Shown piece after piece: positions 8,537-17,769 of a DNA stretch of 64,000 nt (its first letter is position 1; every line of letters starts with the position of its first letter). A model generated the notes under the pieces. It did not search any database, had not been told where the DNA came from, and worked only from the letters and a program-made list of their open reading frames with translations. The stretch lies in assembly GCF_029601685.1 (NCBI RefSeq), contig NZ_JARRIR010000016.1, forward strand, positions 1 through 64,000. Direction: 5' to 3'. The stretch comes from Metarhizobium sp017305935. GTDB taxonomy: Bacteria; Pseudomonadota; Alphaproteobacteria; Rhizobiales; Rhizobiaceae. Made by a program: the position numbers and the translations under genes.

Positions 8537-9427
8537 ATGAATCGGACCCAGCTTTCGCAACTCGCCGTTCTCGCCATCGTCGCCGAGGCGCGCTCCTTCC
8601 GCAAGGCCGCAGTCGAACTCGGCATCGCGCCTTCGGCGGTCAGCCATGCCGTCTCGGCGCTGGAGGCAAGCCTTGGCGTGCGCCTCATCGCCCGCACCAC
8701 CCGCAGCGTCGCACCCACTGAAGAGGGCCGATTGCTGCTCGACACGCTGGCCCCGGCACTGGCGGATATCGGAACAGCGATGGACTCCCTCGCCGACCGG
8801 CAGGGCCGGCCCGCCGGACCGTTGCGCATCACAATGCCACTGATCGCGGCCGAAGACATCGTCATGCCGCGCCTCGGTGCCTTCCTGCTGGCCTATCCTC
8901 AGATCGAGCTGGATTTGCGCACGGACGACCGTTTCGAGGATATCGTCGAACAGGGCTTCGATGCAGGCCTGCGTCTTGGCGAGCATCTCGAGGCGGATAT
9001 GATCGCGGTGCGCGCCAGCGGGCCATGGCGTGGATTGATTGTCGGCGCGCCTGCTTATTTCGAGGCGCATCCGAAGCCGCTCCAGCCGCGTGAGCTGATG
9101 CAGCACCGTTGCATCCGGCGGCGTTTTTCAAGCGGTCGCATCTATCGCTGGGAACTGGAGAAGGACGGGCGACAGGTGACGGTGGACGTCAAGGGGCCTT
9201 TGATCGTCTCGGACCAGCGGCTGATGCGCGCGGCGGCGATCGACGGCGCCGGCCTTGCCTATGTCTTCGACCAGCGTATCATGGACGATATCGATGCCGG
9301 CAGGCTCATTTCCGTTCTCGAAGACTGGTGCCCGCCCTTCGACGGCTTTTCGATCTACTATCCGACCCGCCGACAGATGCGCCCGGCCCTGCGCGCCTTC
9401 ATCGACTTCTTCCGCTATACGGGTTAG
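8537..9427 (+). CDS. LysR-family transcriptional regulator
   Basis: 296 aa. N-terminal winged helix-turn-helix in residues 1-60 (SFRKAAVELGIAPSAVSHAVSALE), linker helix, then a two-lobe effector domain from about residue 90 (GPLRITMPLIAAEDIVMPRLGAF). The short insert and the IYYPTRRQMRPALRAFIDF ending fit the subgroup that controls adjacent oxidoreductases. It most likely controls the divergent aldo/keto reductase and itself from the shared 145-bp region. The inducer is unknown. Confidence 0.92.
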   Translation: MNRTQLSQLAVLAIVAEARSFRKAAVELGIAPSAVSHAVSALEASLGVRLIARTTRSVAPTEEGRLLLDTLAPALADIGTAMDSLADRQGRPAGPLRITMPLIAAEDIVMPRLGAFLLAYPQIELDLRTDDRFEDIVEQGFDAGLRLGEHLEADMIAVRASGPWRGLIVGAPAYFEAHPKPLQPRELMQHRCIRRRFSSGRIYRWELEKDGRQVTVDVKGPLIVSDQRLMRAAAIDGAGLAYVFDQRIMDDIDAGRLISVLEDWCPPFDGFSIYYPTRRQMRPALRAFIDFFRYTG

Positions 9428-9491
9428 CCGCCAAGCAACGCGACTCGTGCCTGATTATCATACTCAGGCGAGCTCGACGGCATCACGCATG

Positions 9492-10484
9492 TCATTCGCA
9501 AAATATCGAACGCGGAGTCTTGCCGAAATGGCGCTTGAACGCGGTGGTGAAGTTGGCGGGATTGGTGTAACCGGCGATGATGCTGGCTTGCTGGATAGTC
9601 GCCTCATGGGCTTTCAGCGCCTCGAAGGCGCGTTCCAGCCGTTGCTGGCGGACATAGGCGAAGACACCCATGCCTTCCGACAGGCGGAAGAGGCGTTGCA
9701 GCCCGCTGGCGCTGGTGCCGGCCTCGCGAGCGACCATGTCGACGCTGAGCGGCTGCATCAGGTTGACGGCGATGATATCCTTGGCCCGCTGCAGACGGGC
9801 GGCATCGTGGCGGGCGAGAAGCTGCGGGCCATCGGTGCGGCGTTCGGCCCGCATGACGGCCGAAATGGTTTCGACGACGATCTCCACCGCCCGGCATTCG
9901 AGATAAAGATCGCGCAGTTCCGGCATCAGCGGAGTCGGCGCAAACAATTGCCGCACGAGATCGGCGAGCCGCGGCGTCAGTGACCATCGATGATCGGCGA
10001 GATGGTCCTTCAGCAAGGTCGAGGCCCGGCGCTCGTCGCGCAGATGCGTCAGGCCGTCGAGATTCAACCATTCCGGGCTGGCGGACACCACCAGATGGCG
10101 CAAATGCTGGTCGCCACCGGACGAGCGCCGGAAGGTTTCCGGCGCCGAATTCATGATCGCCGCGCCCTCGATGATCCGCTGCCGGCTTCCGTGGAACGCG
10201 AAAGTCCGGTCGCCGATCGCCACTTCCACGTCACCGTCGAGGAAGAAGATGCAGGACAACTCCTCCTTCAGCGTCGAGACGGCGGTGAAGGCGCGCTCCT
10301 CGCGCACATCGCTCAGATGCAGGAACAGCCCGTCGCGCAGCTCCTTGTGATAGAAATCGCCGGCCAGCAGCGTGTCTTCCATCGTCAGCCGGTCGTCCGG
10401 GCTGTCGACGGTGACGCCATCGGCGCGCAGGAAATCCTTGACCTGAAAGCGCCTGCCATCCTTCGCGCGTGAAGAGGAATTCAT
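9492..10484 (-). CDS. AraC-family regulator, PchR-like
   Basis: 330 aa. The first ~220 residues form a ligand-sensing domain without strong motifs. The last ~100 residues hold the paired helix-turn-helix DNA-binding domain, with SVDMVAREAGTSASGLQRLFR and the second-helix signature ASIIAGYTNPANFTTAFKRHFGKTP. This length and arrangement match PchR/YbtA-type regulators, which bind a ferric siderophore and activate the cognate receptor gene. Its gene is divergent from a TonB-dependent receptor, with about 220 bp between starts, so it is the probable activator of that uptake operon. The effector identity is inference. Confidence 0.88.
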   Translation of the reverse strand: MNSSSRAKDGRRFQVKDFLRADGVTVDSPDDRLTMEDTLLAGDFYHKELRDGLFLHLSDVREERAFTAVSTLKEELSCIFFLDGDVEVAIGDRTFAFHGSRQRIIEGAAIMNSAPETFRRSSGGDQHLRHLVVSASPEWLNLDGLTHLRDERRASTLLKDHLADHRWSLTPRLADLVRQLFAPTPLMPELRDLYLECRAVEIVVETISAVMRAERRTDGPQLLARHDAARLQRAKDIIAVNLMQPLSVDMVAREAGTSASGLQRLFRLSEGMGVFAYVRQQRLERAFEALKAHEATIQQASIIAGYTNPANFTTAFKRHFGKTPRSIFCE

Positions 10485-10643
10485 TCTGGGTGCCTTCGTC
10501 CCGTTGAGAGCGCATTCGGTAAGGGCGCCGCATGCCGAAGGGGAAGCGCCGACCCGCAGATTTGTTGTTGCGCAAAGCTTTCTGATCGTTGCGCAAAATC
10601 CCGGGCATTTCCTCCCGGTCCGTCGTGGCGTAAGGACTACATT

Positions 10644-10666
10644 AACTTGAACGGATCGGTCAAGTT
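10644..10666 (+). promoter_or_regulatory. Putative RirA iron-responsive operator (TGA-N9-TCA)
   Basis: A perfect dyad, AACTTGA (10644-10650), nine bases, TCAAGTT (10660-10666), contains TGA-N9-TCA. That is the described iron-responsive operator of RirA, the Rhizobiales Rrf2-type iron regulator. It lies about 40 bp ahead of the receptor start, so bound RirA under iron-replete conditions would block transcription or an early step of the operon. Confidence 0.6.
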
Positions 10667-10706
10667 TGACGTGGGCTTAGCCGCATGGCGAAGGAAGAGT
10701 GACGAA

Positions 10707-12917
10707 ATGGGAATGCATCACCTTGTCGAGGTCAGCCGCCATGGCAGACGTTTCTTGCTTGCTACGACCGTGTTGTGTGCCGCCCTCCCCGTCTGGGCTC
10801 TGGCGCAGCAGGCGTCGGGCGAGGATGGGGCTACGGCCCTGAAGCCGATCAAGGTCGAGCGCGACAGTCCGCGCGGCCCCGACGATGGTATCGTCGCCAA
10901 GCGCAGCCGCGCCGGCGCCAAGACCGATACGCCGCTCATCGAAACGCCCCAGGCGGTCAGCGTGGTCACCCGCGACCAGATGGAGGAACAGGGCGCCAAC
11001 ACCGTTTCCCAGGCGCTGCGTTATACGCCGGGCGTGCTTTCCGAGGCGAACGGCTACGACGTGCGCTACGACTGGCTGCAACTTCGTGGATTCAACCTCT
11101 ATGGGACGATGTGGCTCGACGGTCTGGTGTTGCCCGGCGATCCCAGCAATTATGCGACGCCGAGCATCAACCCTTACGCGCTGGAGCGCGTCGAGGTCAT
11201 CAAGGGGCCGGCCTCGGTCCTCTACGGGCGCGCCATTCCGGGCGGCCTCATCAATCAGGTCAGCAAGCGCCCGCAGGTCGAGCCGCATCGCGAAGTCGCG
11301 ATCGGCGCATCCTCCTTCGGCGGCGCCCAGGTCTCCACCGATCTCACCGGGCCGATCACCGAGGATGGTGAATGGAGCTATCGTTTCGTCGGCCAGGCGC
11401 GCAACATGCACACCCAGATCGATCGCGAACGCGACCGTCAGGTCATGCTGGCGCCGAGCCTGACCTGGGCGCCGAGCGACGCAACCTCGCTGACCCTCCA
11501 CGGCTACTACCAGCATGACCGCCCGGTCTTCAGTCCGCGCTTCTATCCGGCGGTGGGAACGCTGCTGCCGAACGCCAACGGCCAGATCCCCCGCAGCCTG
11601 TATCTCGGCGACCCCAACGCCAATGTCTTCGAGCGTGATTTTTACACCGCCGGTTACGAATTCTCGCATGAATTCAACGACACGTGGACGGTACGCCAGA
11701 ACCTGCGCTATGGCCGCTCCTCGCAGAACATGTTCTTGGCGCTGGTCAACCCGGCCTTTGCCTACCAGCCGGACGGCCACACGCTCAATCGCGCCTCGGC
11801 GCTCTCTGACGACTGGGTGTCGAGCTTCAACGTCGACAACCAGGCCGAAGCCCGCTTCCGGACCGGCGCCTTCGACCACACGGCGCTGTTCGGGCTGGAT
11901 TATCTCAGGGCAACCTCCGATACCAATTTCGGCAATACCGGACCCGGCGTCGTCGTGCCATCGCTCGATTTCCTCAATCCGGTCTATGGCAGCGCCGTCA
12001 TTCCTGTCCCGGCCTACCAGCGCTCCGGCCTGCAAAAGCAGCAGCAGGTCGGCCTCTACGCCCAGGACCAGATCCGCTACGACCGCTGGGTCGGCACTTT
12101 CGGCCTGCGCTACGATGTCTCCGATATCGACACCACAGACCGCCTGAGCGGCAAGACGGTCTCGACCGAGGACCGTCAACTCACCGGCCGCGCCGGCCTG
12201 ACCTATCTGTTCGACAACGGCCTGGCACCCTATGCCAGCTACTCGACCGCCTTCATCCCGGCGCTCGGCACCGATCGCTTCGGCAATCCCTTCGACGCGC
12301 AGACAGCATCGCAATTCGAGGTCGGGGTGAAATACGAACCGCCGGGCGGGCGTGGCCTCGTCTCGCTGTCGCTCTTCGACCTGACGCTGGACAACGCCCT
12401 GACGCCGGACCCGGCCAATTCGCTGTTTTCGGTCTCGACCGGCAAACAGCGGGTGCGCGGCCTCGAAATCGAAGGCAAATACGAGCTGACGGGCTCGCTC
12501 GACCTGTTGGCGAGCTATGCTTATTCGGACTCCGAGATCCTCGAATCCAATCGCGCCAGCGAGCTTGGCCGCGAAATGCTGCGCCTGCCGAAGCATCAGG
12601 CAAGCCTGTGGGTCAACTATCGCCCGGACGCCGTGCCGGGATTGGCGGTCAATGCCGGCGTTCGCTACATGTCTTCCTACCAGACGGACACGACCTATCT
12701 CTCGCAACTGCGTATTCCCGCCCGCACGCTCGTCGATATCGGCGCCGACTATGATTTCGGGGCGTTGGACAAGGAGTTCGAAGGCACCAGGCTGCGTGTC
12801 AACGTCTCCAACCTGTTCAACACGGAATATGTTTCCCATTGCCTGAACATCACCGGCGGAAGCTGCAACTACGGAGCCGGCCGCGCCATCACCGCGAGCC
12901 TGAAATATACCTGGTGA
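10707..12917 (+). CDS. TonB-dependent siderophore receptor
   Basis: 736 aa from ATG 10707, preferred over an in-frame ATG 60 bp upstream because AAGGAAGAG lies 7 nt before it and a proper signal peptide then follows (cleavage near ALAQQ). A plug domain spans about residues 70-190 (TPLIETPQAVSVVTRDQME, LRGFNLYGTMWLDGL, VEVIKGPASVLYGR). A 22-strand barrel follows and ends in the outer-membrane targeting aromatic (LKYTW). This is the FhuA/FoxA/FpvA-like TIGR01783 class, importing a ferric siderophore across the outer membrane with TonB energy. It is the first gene of an operon with a binding protein and a siderophore-interacting reductase. A Cys pair near the end (CLNITGGSCNYG) is also typical. 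Confidence 0.95.
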   Translation: MGMHHLVEVSRHGRRFLLATTVLCAALPVWALAQQASGEDGATALKPIKVERDSPRGPDDGIVAKRSRAGAKTDTPLIETPQAVSVVTRDQMEEQGANTVSQALRYTPGVLSEANGYDVRYDWLQLRGFNLYGTMWLDGLVLPGDPSNYATPSINPYALERVEVIKGPASVLYGRAIPGGLINQVSKRPQVEPHREVAIGASSFGGAQVSTDLTGPITEDGEWSYRFVGQARNMHTQIDRERDRQVMLAPSLTWAPSDATSLTLHGYYQHDRPVFSPRFYPAVGTLLPNANGQIPRSLYLGDPNANVFERDFYTAGYEFSHEFNDTWTVRQNLRYGRSSQNMFLALVNPAFAYQPDGHTLNRASALSDDWVSSFNVDNQAEARFRTGAFDHTALFGLDYLRATSDTNFGNTGPGVVVPSLDFLNPVYGSAVIPVPAYQRSGLQKQQQVGLYAQDQIRYDRWVGTFGLRYDVSDIDTTDRLSGKTVSTEDRQLTGRAGLTYLFDNGLAPYASYSTAFIPALGTDRFGNPFDAQTASQFEVGVKYEPPGGRGLVSLSLFDLTLDNALTPDPANSLFSVSTGKQRVRGLEIEGKYELTGSLDLLASYAYSDSEILESNRASELGREMLRLPKHQASLWVNYRPDAVPGLAVNAGVRYMSSYQTDTTYLSQLRIPARTLVDIGADYDFGALDKEFEGTRLRVNVSNLFNTEYVSHCLNITGGSCNYGAGRAITASLKYTW

Positions 12918-14068
12918 CCTCGGTGTCCGGTTTCCTCGAAAAAAGAACCGTTGGCCTGCCGGCGGTTCTCTGTCATCTCGTTCTGCTGCTCTTTCTGGTC
13001 CTCGCTGCCGGCTGGGGGCGGGATGCCCAGGCGGAGATCGTCATCACCGATGCGGCCGGACGCGAGGTGCATCTCGCCCGGCCTGCGCAGCGCATCGTCA
13101 CCAATGAAAGCCTGCTTCTGCTGTCGCTGGCTCTGCTGGATGACGACCCCGTCGCGCGGATTGCCGGCTGGGCTGCGCCGCGCCGCATCGATGGCGGCAT
13201 CTATGCCGCCTTCCGCAAGCGCTTTCCGAAGATCGACACCATTCCCAGGGTCGGCGGGGTCGTGCCCGGCAACGTCTCGGCCGAACCCATCCTGGGTGCC
13301 GAACCGGACCTGTTCGTCGTCAGTATCTGGCAGCCCGGCTGGGAGACCGTCACCCGTCAGCTGGAAGCTTCCGGCGTCCCCGTCCTGTTCCTCGACGGGC
13401 CCCGCACCACCGACCTGCCGCCAGCCGAAGCCGCGGCCTTTTCGCTGGCGCTGCTGGGCGATGCGATCGGCGCACGCGCGCGCGCCGATGCCTTCTCGGC
13501 TTTCGTGAAGGACAAATATGCCTTGATCGGCGCCCGCCTCGCCGGCGTGACAGACCGGCCGGACGTGCTGATCGACGTGCAGGCCGGCACGCTCTGCTGC
13601 TACACGCCGGGCAAGAACAACCGCATCAGCCAGGCCATCGAATTCGCCGGCGGCCACAATATCGGCGCGGAGGTCGCGGCCGGTTATGATGGCCAGTTGA
13701 ATATCGAGTACGTGCTCGGCATCGATCCGAAATTCTATATCGGCACCGGCAGCCCGCATCTGGCCGCTCTCGGCGGCCTGGTCGTCGGCGGCGGCATCGA
13801 GGCTGAGGCCGCGCGACACTCGCTCGCCGACGTCACCTCCCGCAACCTGCTCGGCGAGTTGACGGCGGTCAGGCAAGGCAGAGCCTTTGCCATTTCCCAC
13901 CAGCTCACGATTTCGGCGCTCAGCGTGCTGGCGCTGGAGTGTTTTGCGAAATGGATCCACCCCGAACGCTTCGCCGATCTCGATCCGGCGCGGAGCCTCG
14001 ACGAGATCAACCGACGGTTTCTTGCCGTTCCCCTCGAAGGCACCTTCTGGATCGGGCTGAACCCATGA
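12914..14068 (+). CDS. ABC-type iron-siderophore periplasmic binding protein
   Basis: 384 aa if started at GTG 12914, which overlaps the receptor stop as GTGA; GTG 12923 is the alternative and the start is uncertain. A hydrophobic signal segment (LVLLLFLVLAAGW) ends near AQAEI. Next is a TroA/FepB-type class III binding fold: ITDAAGREVHLARPAQRIV at the N-lobe, ILGAEPDLFVVSIWQ, and a C-lobe with CCYTPGKNNRISQAIEFAGG. It should capture a ferric siderophore or chelate in the periplasm. No permease or ATPase partner follows; the next gene is a reductase. Inner-membrane transport must use components encoded elsewhere, or the system is incomplete. Confidence 0.85.
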   Translation: MTSVSGFLEKRTVGLPAVLCHLVLLLFLVLAAGWGRDAQAEIVITDAAGREVHLARPAQRIVTNESLLLLSLALLDDDPVARIAGWAAPRRIDGGIYAAFRKRFPKIDTIPRVGGVVPGNVSAEPILGAEPDLFVVSIWQPGWETVTRQLEASGVPVLFLDGPRTTDLPPAEAAAFSLALLGDAIGARARADAFSAFVKDKYALIGARLAGVTDRPDVLIDVQAGTLCCYTPGKNNRISQAIEFAGGHNIGAEVAAGYDGQLNIEYVLGIDPKFYIGTGSPHLAALGGLVVGGGIEAEAARHSLADVTSRNLLGELTAVRQGRAFAISHQLTISALSVLALECFAKWIHPERFADLDPARSLDEINRRFLAVPLEGTFWIGLNP

Positions 14069-15147
14069 ATGAGGAATTGATGACGAGATTTTCGGCGCAG
14101 GCGCGCATCGAGATGGCTGATACCGAGCGGGTGATCGCAGCGGTCTGCGATCACATGATCGAGCACCAGGGCCGGCTGGAGCGCCAGGGAGACGCACATA
14201 TCCTGCATTTTCCGAATGCGTCTGCGCGGTTTCACCGCGATGCTGGCCAGACGTTGATCGATGTCTCGGCCGCCGACCTCGAAGGTATCTATTATGTGCG
14301 CATGGCGATTGCCTCGCATATCGCCGAATTTGCCGGTGAGGCAGCGCCCGACATCGTTTGGGATGGCGACGGCAGTGATCTCGCGCGTCCGCCAAATTTC
14401 CAGATCCTGCAGATAGAGGCGATCACGAATCTCACGCCGCATATGCGCCGCCTGACATTGTCCGGCCCCGATGTCGTCCGCTTCTGTCCGATGGATGCGC
14501 TTCATCTCAACATTCTGGTGCAGCAGCCCGGCCTTGCCGCCCCGCAATGGCCGAGCGTCGGCGCCGATGGCTTGATCGCCTGGGCGGAGCCGGACAAGCG
14601 CCCTGCCTTCCGCAAATACACCGTGCGCGCCGTCGATGTGGCGGCCGGCACGCTGGTCATCGATTTCGTGCGCCATGCCGATGCCGGACCCGGCTCGGAT
14701 TTCGCCGAGACCGCGCGGATCGGCGACCGGCTCGGCGTCGCCGGCCCGGGAGGCGGCGGGCTTGTCGAGGCCGACTGGTATCTCTTCGCCGGCGACGAAA
14801 CGGCCTTGCCGGCAATCGCCCGCATGCTTGAATGCCTCCCGGAGACCGTCTCGGGACAAGCCTTCATCGAGGTCGCGGATGCCGCTGAAATCCAACCAAT
14901 CCGCAGCCGTTCCAATGTCGAGATCACCTGGCTGACGCGGGACGGTCGACCCGCGGGCACCACCGCCCTGCTCCCCGACGCCATCGCTGCCACGCTCTTT
15001 CCGGTGGCGGGGACGTCGATCTACGTCTGGGCCGGCTGCGAATTCGAGGCGTTTCAGACCATCCGCGCCCACCTGCGCCGGCAACGTGGCCTCAAGAAAC
15101 ACGAACACCTCGCCGTGTCCTACTGGCGACGTGGCGCCTCCGGGTGA
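14065..15147 (+). CDS. Siderophore-interacting FAD reductase with N-terminal DUF2218 domain
   Basis: 360 aa. Residues ~1-95 are a DUF2218 domain (SAQARIEMADTERVIAAVCDHM, LIDVSAADLEGIYYVRMAI). The rest is a SIP/ViuB-like ferric-siderophore reductase: FAD-binding RKYTVR near residue 185, and the WYLFAGDETALPAIARMLE NAD(P)-lobe signature near residue 240. It would release iron in the cytoplasm by reducing the imported complex. ATG 14065 overlaps the upstream stop by 4 bp; ATG 14080, preceded by GAGGA, is an equally good start. It ends the receptor-binding protein-reductase operon and carries the usual C-terminal SYWRRG. Confidence 0.92.
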   Translation: MNEELMTRFSAQARIEMADTERVIAAVCDHMIEHQGRLERQGDAHILHFPNASARFHRDAGQTLIDVSAADLEGIYYVRMAIASHIAEFAGEAAPDIVWDGDGSDLARPPNFQILQIEAITNLTPHMRRLTLSGPDVVRFCPMDALHLNILVQQPGLAAPQWPSVGADGLIAWAEPDKRPAFRKYTVRAVDVAAGTLVIDFVRHADAGPGSDFAETARIGDRLGVAGPGGGGLVEADWYLFAGDETALPAIARMLECLPETVSGQAFIEVADAAEIQPIRSRSNVEITWLTRDGRPAGTTALLPDAIAATLFPVAGTSIYVWAGCEFEAFQTIRAHLRRQRGLKKHEHLAVSYWRRGASG

Positions 15148-15238
15148 CCTCCAAGGATTGTTCATGTCGGCGCAGGTTTTCGTTTGGGGCGGGCCACGTC
15201 GCATCGGCGCGTTCAATGGCCGATCCGGCCGGATACCT

Positions 15239-17518
15239 CTATGTCTCGATGAAGACGAATGACCGGTCGGCGGTTTCCAACAGCGTGTCGGCGACGCTTC
15301 CATAGGACAGCTCGCTGCCGGCCCGCCGGCTGACACCGAGAACGATGAGATTGAAACGTCCCTTGCGCGCATGCCTGAGGATCGCCAGTTCCGGAGCGGA
15401 GCCCTGCGGCGCGACCTTCTCGACCTTGACCTGATAGAAGGACGCAATCTGGTCGAGCTGCTCGAATGCGGCCCGATGGGCATTTCTCGCATCGCTGACG
15501 CGTGACAATGAGGTCGTCTGCGCCGGGTCGCGAAAATAGACTGCCGTAATGGCGGCGCTTGCCGCCTTGGCAACGATAAAAGCGAACTCCGCCGCCTTCA
15601 TCGAACGTTCCGTGCCGCTGACCGGGACGAGGATGCGTAGGTCCTTGTCTTCCTTCGGCAGAACGCCGCGCGACGAGACGATCGCCGTCGTCCCCTTGAA
15701 GGCGGCGACCATGGCGGCAAGTTGCTTGCTGTAGCGACCGACGTCGCCCGTCGTGGGCTCGATGCCGACGAACATGATGTCGTGGCCTTTTTCCGCACTT
15801 TCGGCCAGCGCCTCTTCGAGGTTTCCATCGCGGCTGCGGATGGAAACATGGACTTGGTCGTCCTCGCCCGGCCCCGCGACCTTATCCTGGCTCGCGGCGG
15901 CGATCTCGGCCGTGTCGCGGACGCGATCGCCGATCTGCTGCGCCTCGCCCTCTCGTCCAGCCTTCGTTTCGCGGGCGGCAACCTCGCCATCCTCTCCCGA
16001 AATGTCGAGAACGGTGACCGGCATTTTCCTCAAGGCCGCGAAATGACCGGACACGCGCGCAGCCAGGTCGCTGCTCGCGGAATGATCGGTGGCAAGCAGG
16101 ATGCGCTCGAACTGCGAAACGAAGCTCTGCTCTTCGAAGGCTTCGCGCTCGAGGCGATGCTTTTCTTCCTGGCGCATCGGCAGGCGGGCCAGGGCCCAGC
16201 GCAGCGTCGGCGGCATCGCCATGGTGGTCACCACCGCCATCGCGACGATGACCGAGAACAGCCGCTCGTCGAGGACACCGACCGCAAGACCGATCGACGC
16301 AACGATGACTTCCGTCGAGCCGCGCGCATTCATGCCGCATCCAAGCGCAATCGCCTCGGCATTGGAAAAACCGCCGAACTTCGCACCGGCAAACGCACCG
16401 CCAAACTTCCCGAGGCTGGCGATCACGATCAGCCCTCCCGCCAGAAGCAGCACCGATGGATCGGAAAGGACGCTGAGATCGGTGTGAAGACCGGTGAGGC
16501 CGAAGAAAACCGGCATGAACAGGGCTGTCGTCAGCGCGCGAAGCTGGCCTTCGATCTGGCGGGTGAGAATGGGCGACTGTCCGACGAGAATGCCCGCCAC
16601 GAAGGCGCCGAGGACCGTATGCACGCCGATGGCATTGGTCACGATCGCCATGATGCCCATGATCGCGATGATGGCGGAGAGGACAGGAAGATCGCTTTTG
16701 AACGTGTCGTTCGTCCAGCGGATGATCTCGAAGACGATGCGTCGGCCGATGGTGAAGCTGAACGCCATGAAAGCTATCGTGCCGATGACGCTCTGCGCCA
16801 GCGTGGCGAGATCGACCGCCCCGTTCTGCGCCAGGCTGAAGGTCACGGCGATAATGACCCATCCGACCGTATCGTCGATGATTGCGGAAGCGACGATCAG
16901 TTGACCGACATTGCGCCGCATGAAATCCATCTCGCGAACGACGGAGGCGACGATCTTCACCGACGAGATCGACAATGCCGTTCCGAGGAAAAGCGATGTA
17001 ACCAGTCTTGCATCAGGATCGGGAAGCAGGTTCGCCGGCAGGAGTTCGCCGAGCCCGAAGCCCAGCGCAAACGGTATGACGATACCGGTGAGCGACACGC
17101 CGGTCGCCGCACGGCGCAAGCGCAATGCCAGCGCCAGGTCCGTTTCCATGCCCGCCAGCAGCAGCAGGAAAAGAATGCCGAGCTGCGCCACCGCATCCGT
17201 CATCGCCTTCTGGGTGTCGATATCGGGAAAAAGCGCCGATTGGGCGCCGGGCAGCAGCAGGCCAAACAGCGAAGGACCAAGCAGAATGCCGCCGACGATC
17301 TGCCCCATGATGGAAGGCTGGCCGATGCGGACCATGGCCTCGCCGAGCAGCCTGCCGACGATGACCAGAACGATGATCTGGATCAGGAACAGAGCTTCCG
17401 ACGGGCCGGCGGATTTCCCCTCGGCGGCCAGCACCGGCGTGCAGGTGGCGAGAATGCAGCCGGCCGTCAACTGCAGCCGCCAAAAAGGCAGCCGCACCGG
17501 ATTTACCCTGGTGGTCAT
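15239..17518 (-). CDS. CPA2-type cation/proton antiporter fused to universal stress domains
   Basis: 759 aa from ATG 17518, preferred over the first in-frame start 147 bp upstream because GGGGA precedes it and the Arg-rich upstream residues look untranslated. The first ~410 residues hold about 12-13 membrane helices of the Na+/H+ exchanger fold. The TM5 acidic pair is in ASAIIDDTVGWVII, and GCGMNARGSTEVIVA is typical of the CPA2 KefB/NhaS3 branch. The C-terminal ~310 residues contain two UspA-like alpha/beta domains (FERILLATDHSASSDLA and LRILVPVSGTERSM; each ends near a VLGVSRR-like segment). It should exchange K+ or Na+ for H+ and is probably gated by nucleotide or a stress signal through the Usp part. 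Divergent from a DUF2270 gene. Confidence 0.9.
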   Translation of the reverse strand: MTTRVNPVRLPFWRLQLTAGCILATCTPVLAAEGKSAGPSEALFLIQIIVLVIVGRLLGEAMVRIGQPSIMGQIVGGILLGPSLFGLLLPGAQSALFPDIDTQKAMTDAVAQLGILFLLLLAGMETDLALALRLRRAATGVSLTGIVIPFALGFGLGELLPANLLPDPDARLVTSLFLGTALSISSVKIVASVVREMDFMRRNVGQLIVASAIIDDTVGWVIIAVTFSLAQNGAVDLATLAQSVIGTIAFMAFSFTIGRRIVFEIIRWTNDTFKSDLPVLSAIIAIMGIMAIVTNAIGVHTVLGAFVAGILVGQSPILTRQIEGQLRALTTALFMPVFFGLTGLHTDLSVLSDPSVLLLAGGLIVIASLGKFGGAFAGAKFGGFSNAEAIALGCGMNARGSTEVIVASIGLAVGVLDERLFSVIVAMAVVTTMAMPPTLRWALARLPMRQEEKHRLEREAFEEQSFVSQFERILLATDHSASSDLAARVSGHFAALRKMPVTVLDISGEDGEVAARETKAGREGEAQQIGDRVRDTAEIAAASQDKVAGPGEDDQVHVSIRSRDGNLEEALAESAEKGHDIMFVGIEPTTGDVGRYSKQLAAMVAAFKGTTAIVSSRGVLPKEDKDLRILVPVSGTERSMKAAEFAFIVAKAASAAITAVYFRDPAQTTSLSRVSDARNAHRAAFEQLDQIASFYQVKVEKVAPQGSAPELAILRHARKGRFNLIVLGVSRRAGSELSYGSVADTLLETADRSFVFIET

Positions 17519-17769
17519 ATGTGGAAGATCCCCATGAATGTCCCGATAAACGGACTGGCGCGGCTTCTGTTCCAATCGCGCCGGGGCAGGAGCTCTGGCT
17601 TTGCGAGAGAGGTTTGCTCCTCTCGTAACGCGGTGTCCCTCGCCTGCCCCCGCATGAAACGTCAATAGGCCGCTTCAGCTTCCGGTGACCCCTCGACGTC
17701 GAATGTTTCGCGGGCGGAACGCAGTCGCCCGTGCGTCGTTTCAAACGCACATAGATGAGGAAACAGACA

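Noticed and set aside
10677..12839. 720-codon open frame on the minus strand
   Set aside because: Antisense to the TonB-dependent receptor; low-complexity Arg/Ala composition and no recognisable motif.
15722..17668. 648-codon open frame on the plus strand
   Set aside because: Antisense to the antiporter gene; charged, repetitive composition typical of a shadow frame.
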